A stretch of 64,000 nt of DNA, taken from assembly GCF_905171765.1 (NCBI RefSeq), contig NC_053397.1, positions 1,692,946 to 1,756,945 of the forward strand, read 5' to 3'. Below, piece after piece: positions 33,801 through 46,516 of the stretch. This stretch comes from Bufo bufo. Taxonomy: Eukaryota > Chordata > Amphibia > Anura > Bufonidae. The number at the start of each line of letters is the position of its first letter. Position 1 is the first letter of the stretch. The notes under the pieces were generated by a model. That model did no database searches, was not told where the DNA came from, and was given only the letters and a program-made list of their open reading frames with translations. The translations under genes were made by a program, and so were the position numbers.

Positions 33801-36800
33801 TTATACTGTATGGGGGCAGCCACAAGGAGACGTTATACTGTATGGGGGCAGCCACAAGGAGACGTTATACTGTATGGGGGCAGCTACAAGGAGACGTTAT
33901 ACTGTATGGGGGCAGCTACAAGGAGACGTTATACTGTATGGGGGCAGCTACAAGGAGACGTTATACTGTATGGGGGCAGCCACAAGGAGACGTTATACTG
34001 TATGGGGGCAGCTACAAGGAGACGTTATACTGTATGGGGGCAGCTACAAGGAGACGTTATACTGTATGGGGGCAGCCACAAGGAGCCGTTATACTGTATG
34101 GGGGGGCTACAAGGAGACGTTATACTGTATGGGGGCAGCTACAAGGAGACGTTATACTGTATGGGGGCAGCTACAAGGAGACGTTATACTGTATGGGGGC
34201 AGCCACAAGGAGACGTTATACTGTATGGGGGCAGCCACAAGGAGACGTTGCACTGTATGGGGGGGCCACAAGGAGACGTTATACTGTATGGGGGCAGCTA
34301 CAAGGAGACGTTATACTGTATGGGGGGGCCACAAGGAGACGTTATACTGTATGGGGGGCCACAAGGAGACGTTATACTGTATGGGCGCAGCCACAAGGAG
34401 ACGTTATACTGTATGGGGGCAGCTACAAGGAGATGTTACACTGTATGGGGCAGCCACAAGGAGACGTTATACTGTATGGGGGGGCCACAAGGAGGCGTTA
34501 CACTGTATGGGGGCAGCTACAAGGAGACGTTATACTGTATGGGGGGGGCCACAAGGAGACGTTATACTGTATGGGGGGCCACAAGGAGACGTTATACTGT
34601 ATGGGGGGGCCACAAGGAGGCGTTACACTGTATGGGGGCAGCTACAAGGAGACGTTATACTGTATGGGGGGGCCACAAGGAGACGTTACACTGTATGGGG
34701 GCAGCCACAAGGAGACGTTATACTGTATGGGGGCGGCCACAAAGAGACGTTATACTGTATGGGGGCCACAAGGAGATGTTATACTGTATGGGGGCCACAA
34801 GGAGACGTTATATCGTATGGGGGCAGCCACAAGGAGACGTTACACTGTATGGGGGCCACAAGGAGACGTTATACTGTATGGGGGCAGTCACAAGGAGACG
34901 TTACACTGTATGGGGGCAGCCACAAGGAGACGTTATACTGTATGGGGCAGCTACAAGGAGACGTTACACTGTATGGGGGCAGCCACAAGGAGAGGTTATA
35001 CTGTATGGGGGCAGCCACAAGGAGACGTTATACTGTATGGGGGCAGCCACAAGGAGACGTTATACTGTATGGGGGCAGCCACAAGGAGAGATTATACTGT
35101 ATGGGGCAGCCACAAGGAGAGATTATACTGTATGGGGGCAGCCACAAGGAGACATTATACTGTATGGGGGGCAGCCACAAGGAGACGTTATACCGTATGC
35201 GGGCAGCCACAAGGAGACGTTATACTGTATGGGGGCAGCCACAAGGAGACGTTATACTGTATGGGGGCAGCCACAAGGAGACGTTACACTGTATGGGGGC
35301 AGCCACAAGGAGACGTTATACTGTATGGGGGCAGCCACAATGAGACGTTATACTGTATGGGGGCAGCCACAAGGAGACGTTATACTGTATGGGGCAGCCA
35401 CAAGGAGACGTTATACTGTATGGGGGCAGCCACAAGGAGACGTTATACTGTATGGGGGCAGCCACAAGGAGACGTTATACTGTATGGGGGGGGGCACAAG
35501 GAGACGTTATACTGTATGGGGGGGCCACAAGGAGACGTTATACTGTATGGGGGCAGCCACAAGGAGACGTTATACTGTATGGGGGCAGCCACAAGGAGAC
35601 GTTATACTGTATGGGGGCAGCCACAAGGAGACGTTATACTGTATGGGGGCAGCCACAAGGAGACGTTATACTGTATGGGGGCAGCCACAAGGGGACGTTA
35701 TACTGTATGGGGGCAGCCACAAGGAGACGTTATACTGTATGGGGCAGCCACAAGGAGAGATTATACTGTATGGGGGCAGCCACAAGGAGACATTATACTG
35801 TATGGGGGGCAGCCACAAGGAGACGTTATACCGTATGCGGGCAGCCACAAGGAGACGTTATACTGTATGGGGGCAGCCACAAGGAGACGTTATACTGTAT
35901 GGGGGCAGCCACAAGGAGACGTTACACTGTATGGGGGCAGCCACAATGAGACGTTATACTGTATGGGGGCAGCCACAAGGAGACGTTATACTGTATGGGG
36001 CAGCCACAAGGAGACGTTATACTGTATGGGGGCAGCCACAAGGAGACGTTATACTGTATGGGGGCAGCCACAAGGAGACGTTATACTGTATGGGGGGGCC
36101 ACAAGGAGACGTTATACTGTATGGGGGCAGCCACAAGGAGACGTTATACTGTATGGGGGCAGCCACAAGGAGACGTTATACTGTATGGGGGCAGCCACAA
36201 GGAGACGTTATACTGTATGGGGGCAGCCACAAGGAGACGTTATACTGTATGGGGCGGCCACAAGGAGACGTTATACTGTATGGGGGCAGCCACAAGGAGA
36301 CGTTATACTGTATGGGGCAGCCACAAGGAGACGTTATACTGTATGGGGGCAGCCACAAGGAGACGTTATACTGTATGGGGGCAGCCACAAGGAGACGTTA
36401 TACTGTATGGGGGCAGCTACAAGGAGACATTATACTGTATGGGGGCAGCCACAAGGAGACGTTACACTGTATGGGGGCAGCCACAAGGAGACGTTATACT
36501 GTATGGGGGCAGCCACAAGGAGACGTTATACTGTATGGGGGCAGCCACAAGGAGACGTTATACTGTATGGGGGCAGCTACAAGGGGACGTTATACTGTAT
36601 GGGGGCCACAAGGAGACGTTATACTGTATGGGGGCAGCCACAAGGAGACGTTATACTGTATGGGGGCAGCCACAAGGAGACGTTATACTGTATGGGGGCA
36701 GCCACAAGGAGACGTTATACTGTATGGGGGCGGCCACAAAGAGACGTTATACTGTATGGGGGCCACAAGGAGATGTTATACTGTATGGGGGCCACAAGGA

Positions 36801-39800
36801 GACGTTATATCGTATGGGGGCAGCCACAAGGAGACGTTACACTGTATGGGGGCCACAAGGAGACGTTATACTGTATGGGGGCCACAAGGAGACGTTATAC
36901 TGTATGGGGGCAGTCACAAGGAGACGTTACACTGTATGGGGGCAGTCACAAGGAGACGTTATACTGTATGGGGGCAGCCACAAGGAGACGTTACACTGTA
37001 TGGGGGCAGCCACAAGGAGACGTTATACTGTATGGGGGCAGCCACAAGGAGACGTTATACTGTATGGGGGCAGCTACAAGGGGACGTTATACTGTATGGG
37101 GGCCACAAGGAGACGTTATACTGTATGGGGGCAGCCACAAGGAGACGTTATACTGTATGGGGGCAGCCACAAGGAGACGTTATACTGTATGGGGGCAGCC
37201 ACAAGGAGACGTTATACTGTATGGGGGCAGCCACAAGTAGACGTTATACTGTATGGGGGCGGCCACAAGGAGACGTTACACTGTATGGGGGCAGCTACAA
37301 GGAGACGTTATACTGTATGGGGGGGGGCACAAGGAGACGTTATACTGTATGGGGGCAGCCACAAGGAGACGTTATACTGTATGGGGCAGCCACAAGGAGA
37401 CGTTATACTGTATGGGGGGCAGCCACAAGGAGACGTTATACTGTATGGGGGCAGCCACAAGGAGACGTTATACTGTATGGGGGGGGCACAAGGAGACGTT
37501 ATACTGTATGGGGGCAGCTACAAGGAGACGTTATACTGTATGGGGGGGGGCACAAGGAGACGTTATACTGTATGGGGGCAGCTACAAGGAGACGTTATAC
37601 TGTATGGGGCAGCCACAAGGAGACGTTATACTGTATGGGGGCAGCCACAAGGAGACGTTATACTGTATGGGGGCAGCCACAAGTAGACGTTATACTGTAT
37701 GGGGGCGGCCACAAGGAGACGTTACACTGTATGGGGGCAGCTACAAGGAGACGTTATACTGTATGGGGGCAGCCACAAGGAGGCGTTACACTGTATGGGG
37801 GCAGCTACAAGGAGACGTTATACTGTATGGGGGGCGGCCACAAGGAGACGTTATACTGTATGGGGGCAGCCACAAGGAGACGTTATACTGTATGGGGGCA
37901 GCCACAAGGAGACGTTATACTGTATGGGGGCAGCCACAAGGAGACGTTATACTGTATGGGGGCGGCCACAAGGAGACGTTACACTGTATGGGGGCAGCTA
38001 CAAGGAGACGTTATACTGTATGGGGGGCGGCCACAAGGAGACGTTATACTGTATGGGGCAGCCACAAGGAGACGTTACACTGTATGGGGGCAGCCACAAG
38101 GAGAAGTTATACTGTATGGGGGCAGCCACAAGGAGACGTTATACTGTATTGGGGCAGCTACAAGGAGACGTTATACTGTATTGGGGCAGCCACAAGGAGA
38201 CGTTATACTGTATGGGGGGGCCACAAGGAGACGTTATACTGTATGGGGGCGGCCACAAGGAGACGTTATACTGTATGGGGGCAGCCACAAGGGGACGTTA
38301 TACTGTATGGGGGCAGCCACAAGGAGACGCTATACTGTATGGGGGCAGCCACAAGGAGAGGTTATACTGTATGGGGGCAGCCACAAGGAGACGTTATACT
38401 GTATGGGGGCAGCCACAAGGAGATGTTATACTGTATGGGGGCAGCCACAAGGAGACGTTATACTGTATGGGGCAGCCACAAGGAGATGTTATACTGTATG
38501 GGGGCAGCCACAAGGAGACGTTATACTGTATGGGGGCAGCCACAAGGAGACGTTACACTGTATGGGGGGCAGCCACAAGGAGACGTTATACTGTATGGGG
38601 GCAGCCACAAGGAGACGTTATACTGTATGGGGGCAGCCACAAGGAGACGTTATACTGTATGGGGGCAGCCACAAGGAGACGTTATACTGTATGGGGGCAG
38701 CCACAAGGAGACGTTATACTGTATGGGGGCAGCCACAAGGAGACGTTATACTGTATGGGGGCAGCCACAAGGAGACGTTATACTGTATGGGGGCAGCCAC
38801 AAGGAGACGTTATACTGTATGGGGGCAGCCACAAGGAGACGCTATACTGTATGGGGGCAGCCACAAGGAGACGTTACACTGTATGGGGGCAGCCACAAGG
38901 AGACGTTACACTGTATGGGGGCAGCCACAAGGAGACGTTACACTGTATGGGGGCAGCCACAAGGAGAGGTTATACTGTATGGGGGCAGCCACAAGGGGAC
39001 GTTATACTGTATGGGGGCAGCCACAAGGAGACGTTATACTGTATGGGGGCAGCCACAAGGAGACGTTATACTGTATGGGGGCAGCCACAAGGAGACGTAA
39101 TACTGTATGGGGGCAGCCACAAGGAGACGTTATACTGTATGGGGGCAGCCACAAGGAGACGTTATACTGTATGGGGGCAGCCACAAGGAGAGGTTATACT
39201 GTATGGGGGCAGCCACAAGGAGACGTTATACTGTATGGGGGCAGCCACAAGGAGACGTTATACTGTATGGGGGCAGCCACAAGGAGACGTTACACTGTAT
39301 GGGGGCAGCCACAAGGAGAGGTTATACTGTATGGGGGCAGCCACAAGGAGACGTTATACTGTATGGGGGCAGCCACAAGGAGACGTTATACTGTATGGGG
39401 GCAGCCACAAGGAGAGGTTATACTGTATGGGGGCAGCCACAAGGAGACGTTATACTGTATGGGGGCAGCCACAAGGGGACGTTATACTGTATGGGGGCAG
39501 CCACAAGGAGACGTTATACTGTATGGGGGCAGCCACAAGGAGACGTTATACTGTATGGGGGCAGCCACAAGGAGACGTAATACTGTATGGGGGCAGCCAC
39601 AAGGGGACGTTATACTGTATGGGGGCAGCCACAAGGAGACGTTATACTGTATGGGGGCAGCCACAAGGAGACGTTATACTGTATGGGGGCAGCCACAAGG
39701 AGATGTTATACTGTATGGGGGCAGCCACAAGGAGACGTTATACTGTATGGGGGCAGCCACAAGGGGACGTTATACTGTATGGGGGCAGCCACAAGGAGAC

Positions 39801-42800
39801 GTTATACTGTATGGGGACAGCCACAAGGAGACGTTATACTGTATGGGGGCAGCCACAAGGAGACGTAATACTGTATGGGGGCAGCTACAAGGAGACGTTA
39901 TACTGTATGGGGGCAGCCACAAGGAGACGTTATACTGTATGGGGGCAGCCACAAGGAGACGTTACACTGTATGGGGGCAGCCACAAGGAGACGTAATACT
40001 GTATGGGGGCAGCCACAAGGAGACGTTACACTGTATGGGGGCGGCCACAAGGAGACGTTATACTGTATGGGGGCAGCCACAAGGAGACGTAATACTGTAT
40101 GGGGCAGCCACAAGGAGACGTTATACTGTATGGGGGCAGCCACAAGGAGAGGTTATACTGTATGGGGGCAGCCACAAGGAGACGTTACACTGTATGGGGG
40201 CAGCTACAAGGAGAGGTTATACTGTATGGGGGCAGCCACAAGGAGACGTTATACTGTATGGGGGCAGCCACAAGGAGACGTTATACTGTATGGGGGCAGC
40301 CACAAGGAGACGTTATACTGTATGGGGGCGGCCACAAGGAGATGTTATACTGTATGGGGGCAGCCACAAGGAGACGTTATACTGTATGGGGGCAGCCACA
40401 AGGAGACGTTACACTGTATGGGGGCAGCCACAAGGAGACGTTATACTGTATGGGGGCAGCCACAAGGAGACGTTATACTGTATGGGGGCAGCCACAAGGA
40501 GACGTTATACTGTATGGGGGCAGCCACAAGGAGACGTAATACTGTATGGGGGCAGCCACAAGGAGACGTTACACTGTATGGGGGCGGCCACAAGGGGACC
40601 TTATACTGTATGGGGGCCACAAGGAGACGTTATACTGTATGAGGGCAGCCACAAGGAGACGTTATACTGTATGGGGGCAGCCGGGCAGCCACAAGGAGAC
40701 GTTACACTGTATGGGGGCAGCCACAAGGAGACGTTATACTGTATGGGGGCAGCCACAAGGAGACGTTATACTGTATGGGGGCAGCCACAAGGAGACGTTA
40801 TACTGTATGGGGGCAGCCACAAGGAGACGTTATACTGTATGGGGGCAGCCGGGCAGCCACAAGGAGACGTTATACTGTATGGGGGCAGCTACAAGGAGAC
40901 GTTATACTGTATGGGGGCAGCCACAAGGAGACGTTATACTGTATGGGGGCAGCCACAAGGAGACGTTACACTGTATGGGGGGGCCACAAGGAGGCGTTAC
41001 ACTGTATGGGGGCAGCTACAAGGAGACGTTATACTGTATGGGGGGGCCACAAGGAGACGTTATACTGTATGGGGGGCCACAAGGAGACGTTATACTGTAT
41101 GGGCGCAGCCACAAGGAGACGTTATACTGTATGGGGGCAGCCACAAGGAGACGTTATACCGTATGGGGGCCACAAGGAGACGTTATACTGTATGGGGGCA
41201 GCCACAAGGACATATTATACTGTATGGGGGCAGCCACAAGGAGACGTTATACTGTATGGGGGCGGCCACAAGGAGACGTTATACTGTATGGGGCAGCCAC
41301 AAGGAGACGTTACACTGTATGGGGGCAGCTACAAGGAGACGTTATACTGTATGGGGGCAGCCACAAGGAGACGTTACACTGTATGGGGGGGCCACAAGGA
41401 GGCGTTATACTGTATGGGGGGCGGCCACAAGGAGACGTTATACTGTATGGGGGCAGCCACAAGGAGACGTTACACTGTATGGGGGCAGCCACAAGGAGAC
41501 GTTATACTGTATGGGGACAGCCACAAGGACATATTATACTGTATGGGGGCAGCCACAAGGAGACGTTATACTGTATGGGGGGCAGCCACAAGGAGACGTT
41601 ATACTGTATGGGGGGCAGCCACAAGGAGACGTTATACTGTATGGGGGCAGCCGGGCAGCCACAAGGAGACGTTATACTGTATGGGGGCAGCTACAAGGAG
41701 ACGTTATACTGTATGGGGGGCAGCCACAAGGAGATGTTACACTGTATGGGGGCAGCCACAAGGAGACGTTATACTGTATGGGGGCAGCCACAAGGAGACG
41801 TTATACTGTATGGGGGCAGCCACAAGGAGGCGTTACACTGTATGGGGGCAGCTACAAGGAGACGTTATACTGTATGGGGGGGCCACAAGGAGACGTTATA
41901 CTGTATGGGGGCAGCCACAAGGGGACGTTACACTGTATGGGGGCAGCCACAAGGAGACGTTACACTGTATGGGGGCAGCCACAAGGAGACGTTACACTGT
42001 ATGGGGGCAGCCACAAGGAGACGTTACACTGTATGGGGGCAGCCACAAGGAGACGTTATACTGTATGGGGGCAGCCACAAGGAGACGTTATACTGTATGG
42101 GGGCAGCCACAAGGAGACGTTATACTGTATGGGGCAGCCACAAGGAGACGTTATACTGTATGGGGCAGCCACAAGGAGACGTTATACTGTATGGGGGCAG
42201 CCACAAGGAGACGTTATACTGTATGGGGGCAGCTACAAGGGGACGTTATACTGTATGGGGGCAGCTACAAGGAGACGTTATACTGTATGGGGGCAGCCAC
42301 AAGGAGACGTTATACTGTATGGGGGGCCACAAGGAGACGTTATACTGTATGGGGGGCCACAAGGAGACGTTATACTGTATGGGGGCAGCTACAAGGGGAC
42401 GTTATACTGTATGGGGGCAGCTACAAGGAGACGTTATACTGTATGGGGACGGCCACAAGGAGAGGCTATACTGTATGGGGGCAGCCACAAGGAGACGTTA
42501 TACTGTATGGGGGCAGCCACAAGGAGACGTTATACTGTATGGGGGCCACAAGGAGACGTTATACTGTATGGGGGCAGCCACAAGGAGAGGTTATACTGTA
42601 TGGGGGCAGCCACAAGGAGACGTTATACTGTATGGGGGCCACAAGGAGACGTTATACTGTATGGGGGCAGCCACAAGGAGACGTTATACTGTATGGGGGC
42701 AGCCACAAGGAGAGGTTATACTGTATGGGGGCAGCTACAAGGGGACGTTATACTGTATGGGGGCAGCCACAAGGAGACGTTACACTGTATGGGGGGCAGC

Positions 42801-43548
42801 CACAAGGAGACGTTACACTGTATGGGGGCAGCCACAAGGAGACGTTACACTGTATGGGGGGCAGCCACAAGGAGACGTTATACTGTATGGGGGCCACAAG
42901 GAGACGTTATACTGTATGGGGGCAGCCACAAGGAGACGTTATACTGTATGGGGGCAGCCACAAGGAGAGGTTATACTGTATGGGGGCAGCTACAAGGGGA
43001 CGTTATACTGTATGGGGGCAGCCACAAGGAGACGTTACACTGTATGGGGGGCAGCCACAAGGAGACGTTACACTGTATGGGGGCAGCTACAAGGAGACGT
43101 TATACTGTATGGGGGCAGCCACAAGGAGACGTTATACTGTATGGGGGCAGCCACAAGGAGACATTATACTGTATGGGGGGCAGCCACAAGGAGATGTTAT
43201 ACTGTATGGGGCAGCCACAAGGAGACGTTATACTGTATGGGGGCAGCCACAAGGAGAGGTTATACTGTATGGGGGCAGCCACAAGGAGACGTTACACTGT
43301 ATGGGGGCAGCTACAAGGAGACGTTATACTGTATGGGGGCAGCCACAAGGAGACGTTATACTGTATGGGGGCAGCCACAAGGAGACATTATACTGTATGG
43401 GGGCAGCCACAAGGAGACGTTATACTGTATGGGGGCAGCCACAAGGAGACGTTATACTGTATGGGGGCAGCCACAAGGAGACGTTATACTGTATGGGGGC
43501 AGCCACAAGGAGACGTTATACTGTATGGGGGCAGCCACAAGGAGACGT
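30869..43548. repeat. 32-bp minisatellite, 12.7 kb (roughly 400 copies)
   Basis: The unit GGGGGCAGCCACAAGGAGAC + GTTATACTGTAT recurs every 32 bases. Shorter units lacking CAG (GGGGGCCACAAGG) and units with 6-8 G residues are common. The unit has no stop in any plus frame and 32 is not a multiple of three, so several overlapping frames of up to 3252 codons result. They share the same 32-residue repeat and are artefacts. Marker variants (AAAGAGACG, GACATATTATAC, GCCGGGCAGCC, GACGTAATAC) recur in the same order at distant places, showing block duplications. No spacers, promoters or genes are embedded. Confidence 0.98.
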
Positions 43549-44587
43549 TAGTGTAGCGGTATACTGTATATTGTGTATATTGTGGGGCACAGTGTAGAGG
43601 TATACTGTATATTGTGGGGCACAGTGTAGAGGTATACTGTATATTGTGGGGCACAGTGTAGAGGTATACTGTATATTGTGGGGCACAGTGTAGCGGTATA
43701 CTGTATATTGTGTGGCACAGTGTAGAGTATACTGTATATTGTGGGGCACAGTGTAGCGGTATACTGTATATTGTGGGGCACAGTGTAGAGGTATACTGTA
43801 TATTGTGGGGCACAGTGTAGCGGTATACTGTATATTGTGTGGCACAGTGTAGAGTATACTGTATATTGTGGGGCACAGTGTAGAGGTATACTGTATATTG
43901 TGGGGCACAGTGTAGAGGTATACTGTATATTGTGTGGCACAGTGTAGCGGTATACTGTATATTGTGGGGCACAGTGTAGAGGTATACTGTATATTGTGTG
44001 GCACAGTGTAGAGGTATACTGTATATTGTGGGGCACAGTGTAGAGGTATACTGTATATTGTGTGGCACAGTGTAGCGGTATACTGTATATTGTGTTGCAC
44101 AGTGTAGCGGTATACTGTATATTGTGTTGCACAGTGTAGAGGTATACTGTATATTGTGTGGCACAGTGTAGAGGTATACTGTATATTGTGGGGCACAGTG
44201 TAGAGGTATACTGTACATTGTGTGGCACAGTGTAGAGGTATACTGTATATTGTGTTGCACAGTGTAGCGGTATACTGTATATTGTGGGGCACAGTGTAGA
44301 GGTATACTGTATATTGTGTTGCACAGTGTAGCGGTATACTGTATATTGTGGGGCACAGTGTAGCGGTATACTGTATATTGTGGGGCACAGTGTAGAGGTA
44401 TACTGTATATTGTGTTGCACAGTGTAGAGGTATACTGTATATTGTGTGGCACAGTGTAGAGGTATACTGTATATTGTGGGGCACAGTGTAGAGGTATACT
44501 GTATATTGTGTGGCACAGTGTAGCGGTATACTGTATATTGTGGGGCACAGTGTAGCGGTATACTGTATATTGTGGGGCACAGTGTAG
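43549..44587. repeat. Second 32-bp minisatellite (about 32 copies)
   Basis: The unit GTGTAGCGGTATACTGTATA + TTGTGGGGCACA repeats every 32 bases and varies at two positions (AGCGG/AGAGG and GGGG/GTGG/GTTG). Three minus-strand frames of 322-375 codons are repeat artefacts. It directly follows the larger 32-bp array and shares its period and the words TATACTGTAT. Confidence 0.97.
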
Positions 44588-44630
44588 GCTATATGTGTAT
44601 AACATAAACATATTTGATATGAAAACTTAC

Positions 44631-44710
44631 AGTTACTTGACCCTTGGGGATCTCGGACGCCACTTCCACACTTGGCCGGGGGCTCGGCGGAGCTGATGTT
44701 GTGCTTTATC
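44631..44710 (-). other. Exon-like 80-bp segment with splice-type borders
   Basis: On the minus strand a pyrimidine-rich CTTTCTCATTAG precedes 44710 and GTAAGTTTTC follows 44631, so an 80-base segment has good acceptor and donor sequences. It is GC-rich, unlike its surroundings. A second donor-like ATGGAG/GTAAGT lies upstream on the same strand at 46011-46000, so the two could be consecutive 5' exons. Translation across them from the ATG is short. It may be a displaced leader exon of a multicopy gene family, or chance signals in a dispersed repeat. Confidence 0.3.
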
Positions 44711-44859
44711 CTAATGAGAAAGATTTCATAATAAGGAAGAAGAGGGCAGAGGGACAGCAGAGCAGGGAGAGGCTGCTACTAGGGGGTCATACCATGGGGG
44801 AATAATAAAGCCCACCATAATGCTCCCCCAGCAGAAATAATTCTCCTTATAATGTGACA

Positions 44860-45950
44860 GTGCAAAAATACCCCCTTGTAATGCCCCCAGTTGAGCTAAT
44901 GTCCCCATAGTGCCCCCATAATGTCCCAGTATAAAATACCCCTATATAGTGCCCCCAGTAAATTCCCCCATAGTGCTCCTCTCCCCCCTTCCTGCTAGTG
45001 CCCCCATAATGTACCAGTATAAAATGCCCCATATATAGTGCCCCAGTAAATGCCCCTCAGTGTCCCCCATAATGCCCCCCAATAATGTGCCAGTAAGTGT
45101 CCCCATAGATGCCCCCCTATCATGTGCCAGTATCAAGTGCCTCTCTCCCCCCCCACATGTCCCAGTATCATAGTGCCATCTCCCCCCCCCCAATGTGCCA
45201 GTATCAAGTGCCTCTCTCCTTCCAACCCCCCATGTGCCAGTATCATAGTGCCAAACCCCCCATGTGCCAGTATCAAGTGCCTCTCTCTTCCCCCCCATGT
45301 CCCAGTATCATAGTGCCATCTCTCCCCCTCCAAAAAAAGTGCCAGTATCAAGTGCCTCTCTCCGCATGTGCCAGTATCATAGTGCCAAACCCACCCATGT
45401 GCCAGTATCAAGTGCAAATCCCCCCACATGCCAGTATCAAGTGCCTCTCTCCTCCCCCCCCATGTCCCAGTATCATAGTGCCATCTCCCCCCCCCACAAA
45501 AAAAAGTGCCAGTATCAAGTGCCTTTCCCCCCCCCCCCCCCATGTGCCAGTATCAGGTGCCTCTCTCCCCCCCCCATGTGCCAGTATCAGGTGCCAACCC
45601 CCCCTCCCCCCCCAGGTGCCAGTATCAGGTGCCAACCCCTCTCCCCCCCATGTGCCAGTATTAGGTGCCAACCCCCCCCAGGTGCCAGTATCAGGTGCCA
45701 ACCCCTCTCCCCCCCATGTGCCAGTATCAGGTGCCTCTCTCTCCCCCCATGTGCCAGTATCAGGTGCCAACCCCTATCCCTCCCCCATGTGCCAGTATCA
45801 GGTGCCTCTCCCCCCCCCCCCCATGTGCCAGTATCAGGTGCCTCTCTCTCCCCCCCATGTGCCAGTATCAGGTGCCAACCCCCCCCCCCCCCAGGTGCCA
45901 GTATCAGGTGCCAACCCCCCTCCCCCAGTATCAAGTGCCTCCCGCTCCTC
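44860..45950. repeat. C-rich degenerate tandem repeat
   Basis: Two related sections are present. From 44860 to 45110 units read GTGCCCCCATAATGTCCCAG + TATAAAAT. From 45110 to 45950 units read CATGTGCCAGTATCAGGTGC followed by a run of C residues, typically 34-38 bases but up to about 64. Frames on both strands are artefacts of the repeat. The same unit appears again at 54027-54230. Confidence 0.93.
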
Positions 45951-46003
45951 CATGGCAGTATAACAGTCGGGTATTAAAAAATAAATAATAAACACTTCTA
46001 CTT

Positions 46004-46011
46004 ACCTCCAT
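46004..46011 (-). other. Splice-donor-like site after ATGGAG
   Basis: The minus strand reads CATCGCTGACATGGAG then GTAAGTAGAAG, a very good match to a vertebrate 5' splice site. The paralogous position near 54282 reads ATGGAG then GTACGTAG, one base weaker. It is upstream of the exon-like segment at 44631-44710 on the same strand. Confidence 0.3.
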
Positions 46012-46079
46012 GTCAGCGATGCTATGCAGCCTCTTCCTGTGTCTCGCCCTGTATGTCCATATATGGAGTCAGTGCTTGT

Positions 46080-46490
46080 ATTTCAGAATAGTTTCTGCTG
46101 GGATTCAAACCCACGACCTTCTGTATCAGAGGCAAAGCACTTAACCACAAGACCATAAGAGATGCCTTGCTGCTGACTGAAAAAATATGAGACTTCTACT
46201 GTTATAGCTGGCTAAGTGTACATCTATACACATGACAGCTGCTCATATATAGAGATATAGCAGAGCTGAGTGTGCTGGGACAGCTGTCATATAGAGATAT
46301 AGCAGTGCTGGGTGTGTTGGGGCAGCTGTCATGTGTATAAATGTACACTTAGCCAGCTATAACAGTAGAAGTCTCATATTTTATCAATCAGTTGTAATGC
46401 AGCCTTTATGGCTGTGAGGGTAAATGCTTTTCCTCTGATACACTGATACATTGGAGGTTGTGGGTTCGAATCCCAGACACTTTAGGAGAC
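46080..46490. repeat. Palindromic element with two inverted tRNA-like ends, copy 1
   Basis: The left end on the minus strand has box-A-like TGGTTAAGTGC (46147-46137) and box-B-like GGTTTGAATCC (46111-46101). The right end on the plus strand has GAGGGTAAATGC (46417-46428) and GGTTCGAATCC (46463-46473). Between them an inverted repeat (ACTTCTACTGTTATAGCTGG...CATGACAGCTG against CAGCTGTCATG...) forms long stems. The centre contains a duplicated TATAGAGATATAGCAG segment. The two tRNA-like halves point outward. Neither is an intact tRNA gene, and no anticodon is assigned. Confidence 0.75.
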
Positions 46491-46516
46491 AGTAAGATTA
46501 GATCACATTAGCGAGG

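Noticed and set aside
30869..43548. CRISPR array because of a regular 32-base repeat
   Set aside because: Units are contiguous with no unique spacers, there are no cas genes, and the context is a vertebrate genome.
30911..43597. Very long open frames (up to 3252 codons) read as giant repetitive proteins
   Set aside because: They occur in all three plus frames with the same peptide repeat, follow from a stop-free 32-bp unit, and have no flanking gene structure.
45109..45988. Proline/cysteine-rich frames in the C-rich repeat
   Set aside because: Open in several frames on both strands, low complexity, no start context.
46101..46165. Functional tRNA gene on the minus strand
   Set aside because: Box A and B resemble a tRNA, but the T-stem has a mismatch and I could not fit a proper anticodon stem with a 7-base loop; it occurs as half of an inverted repeat element.
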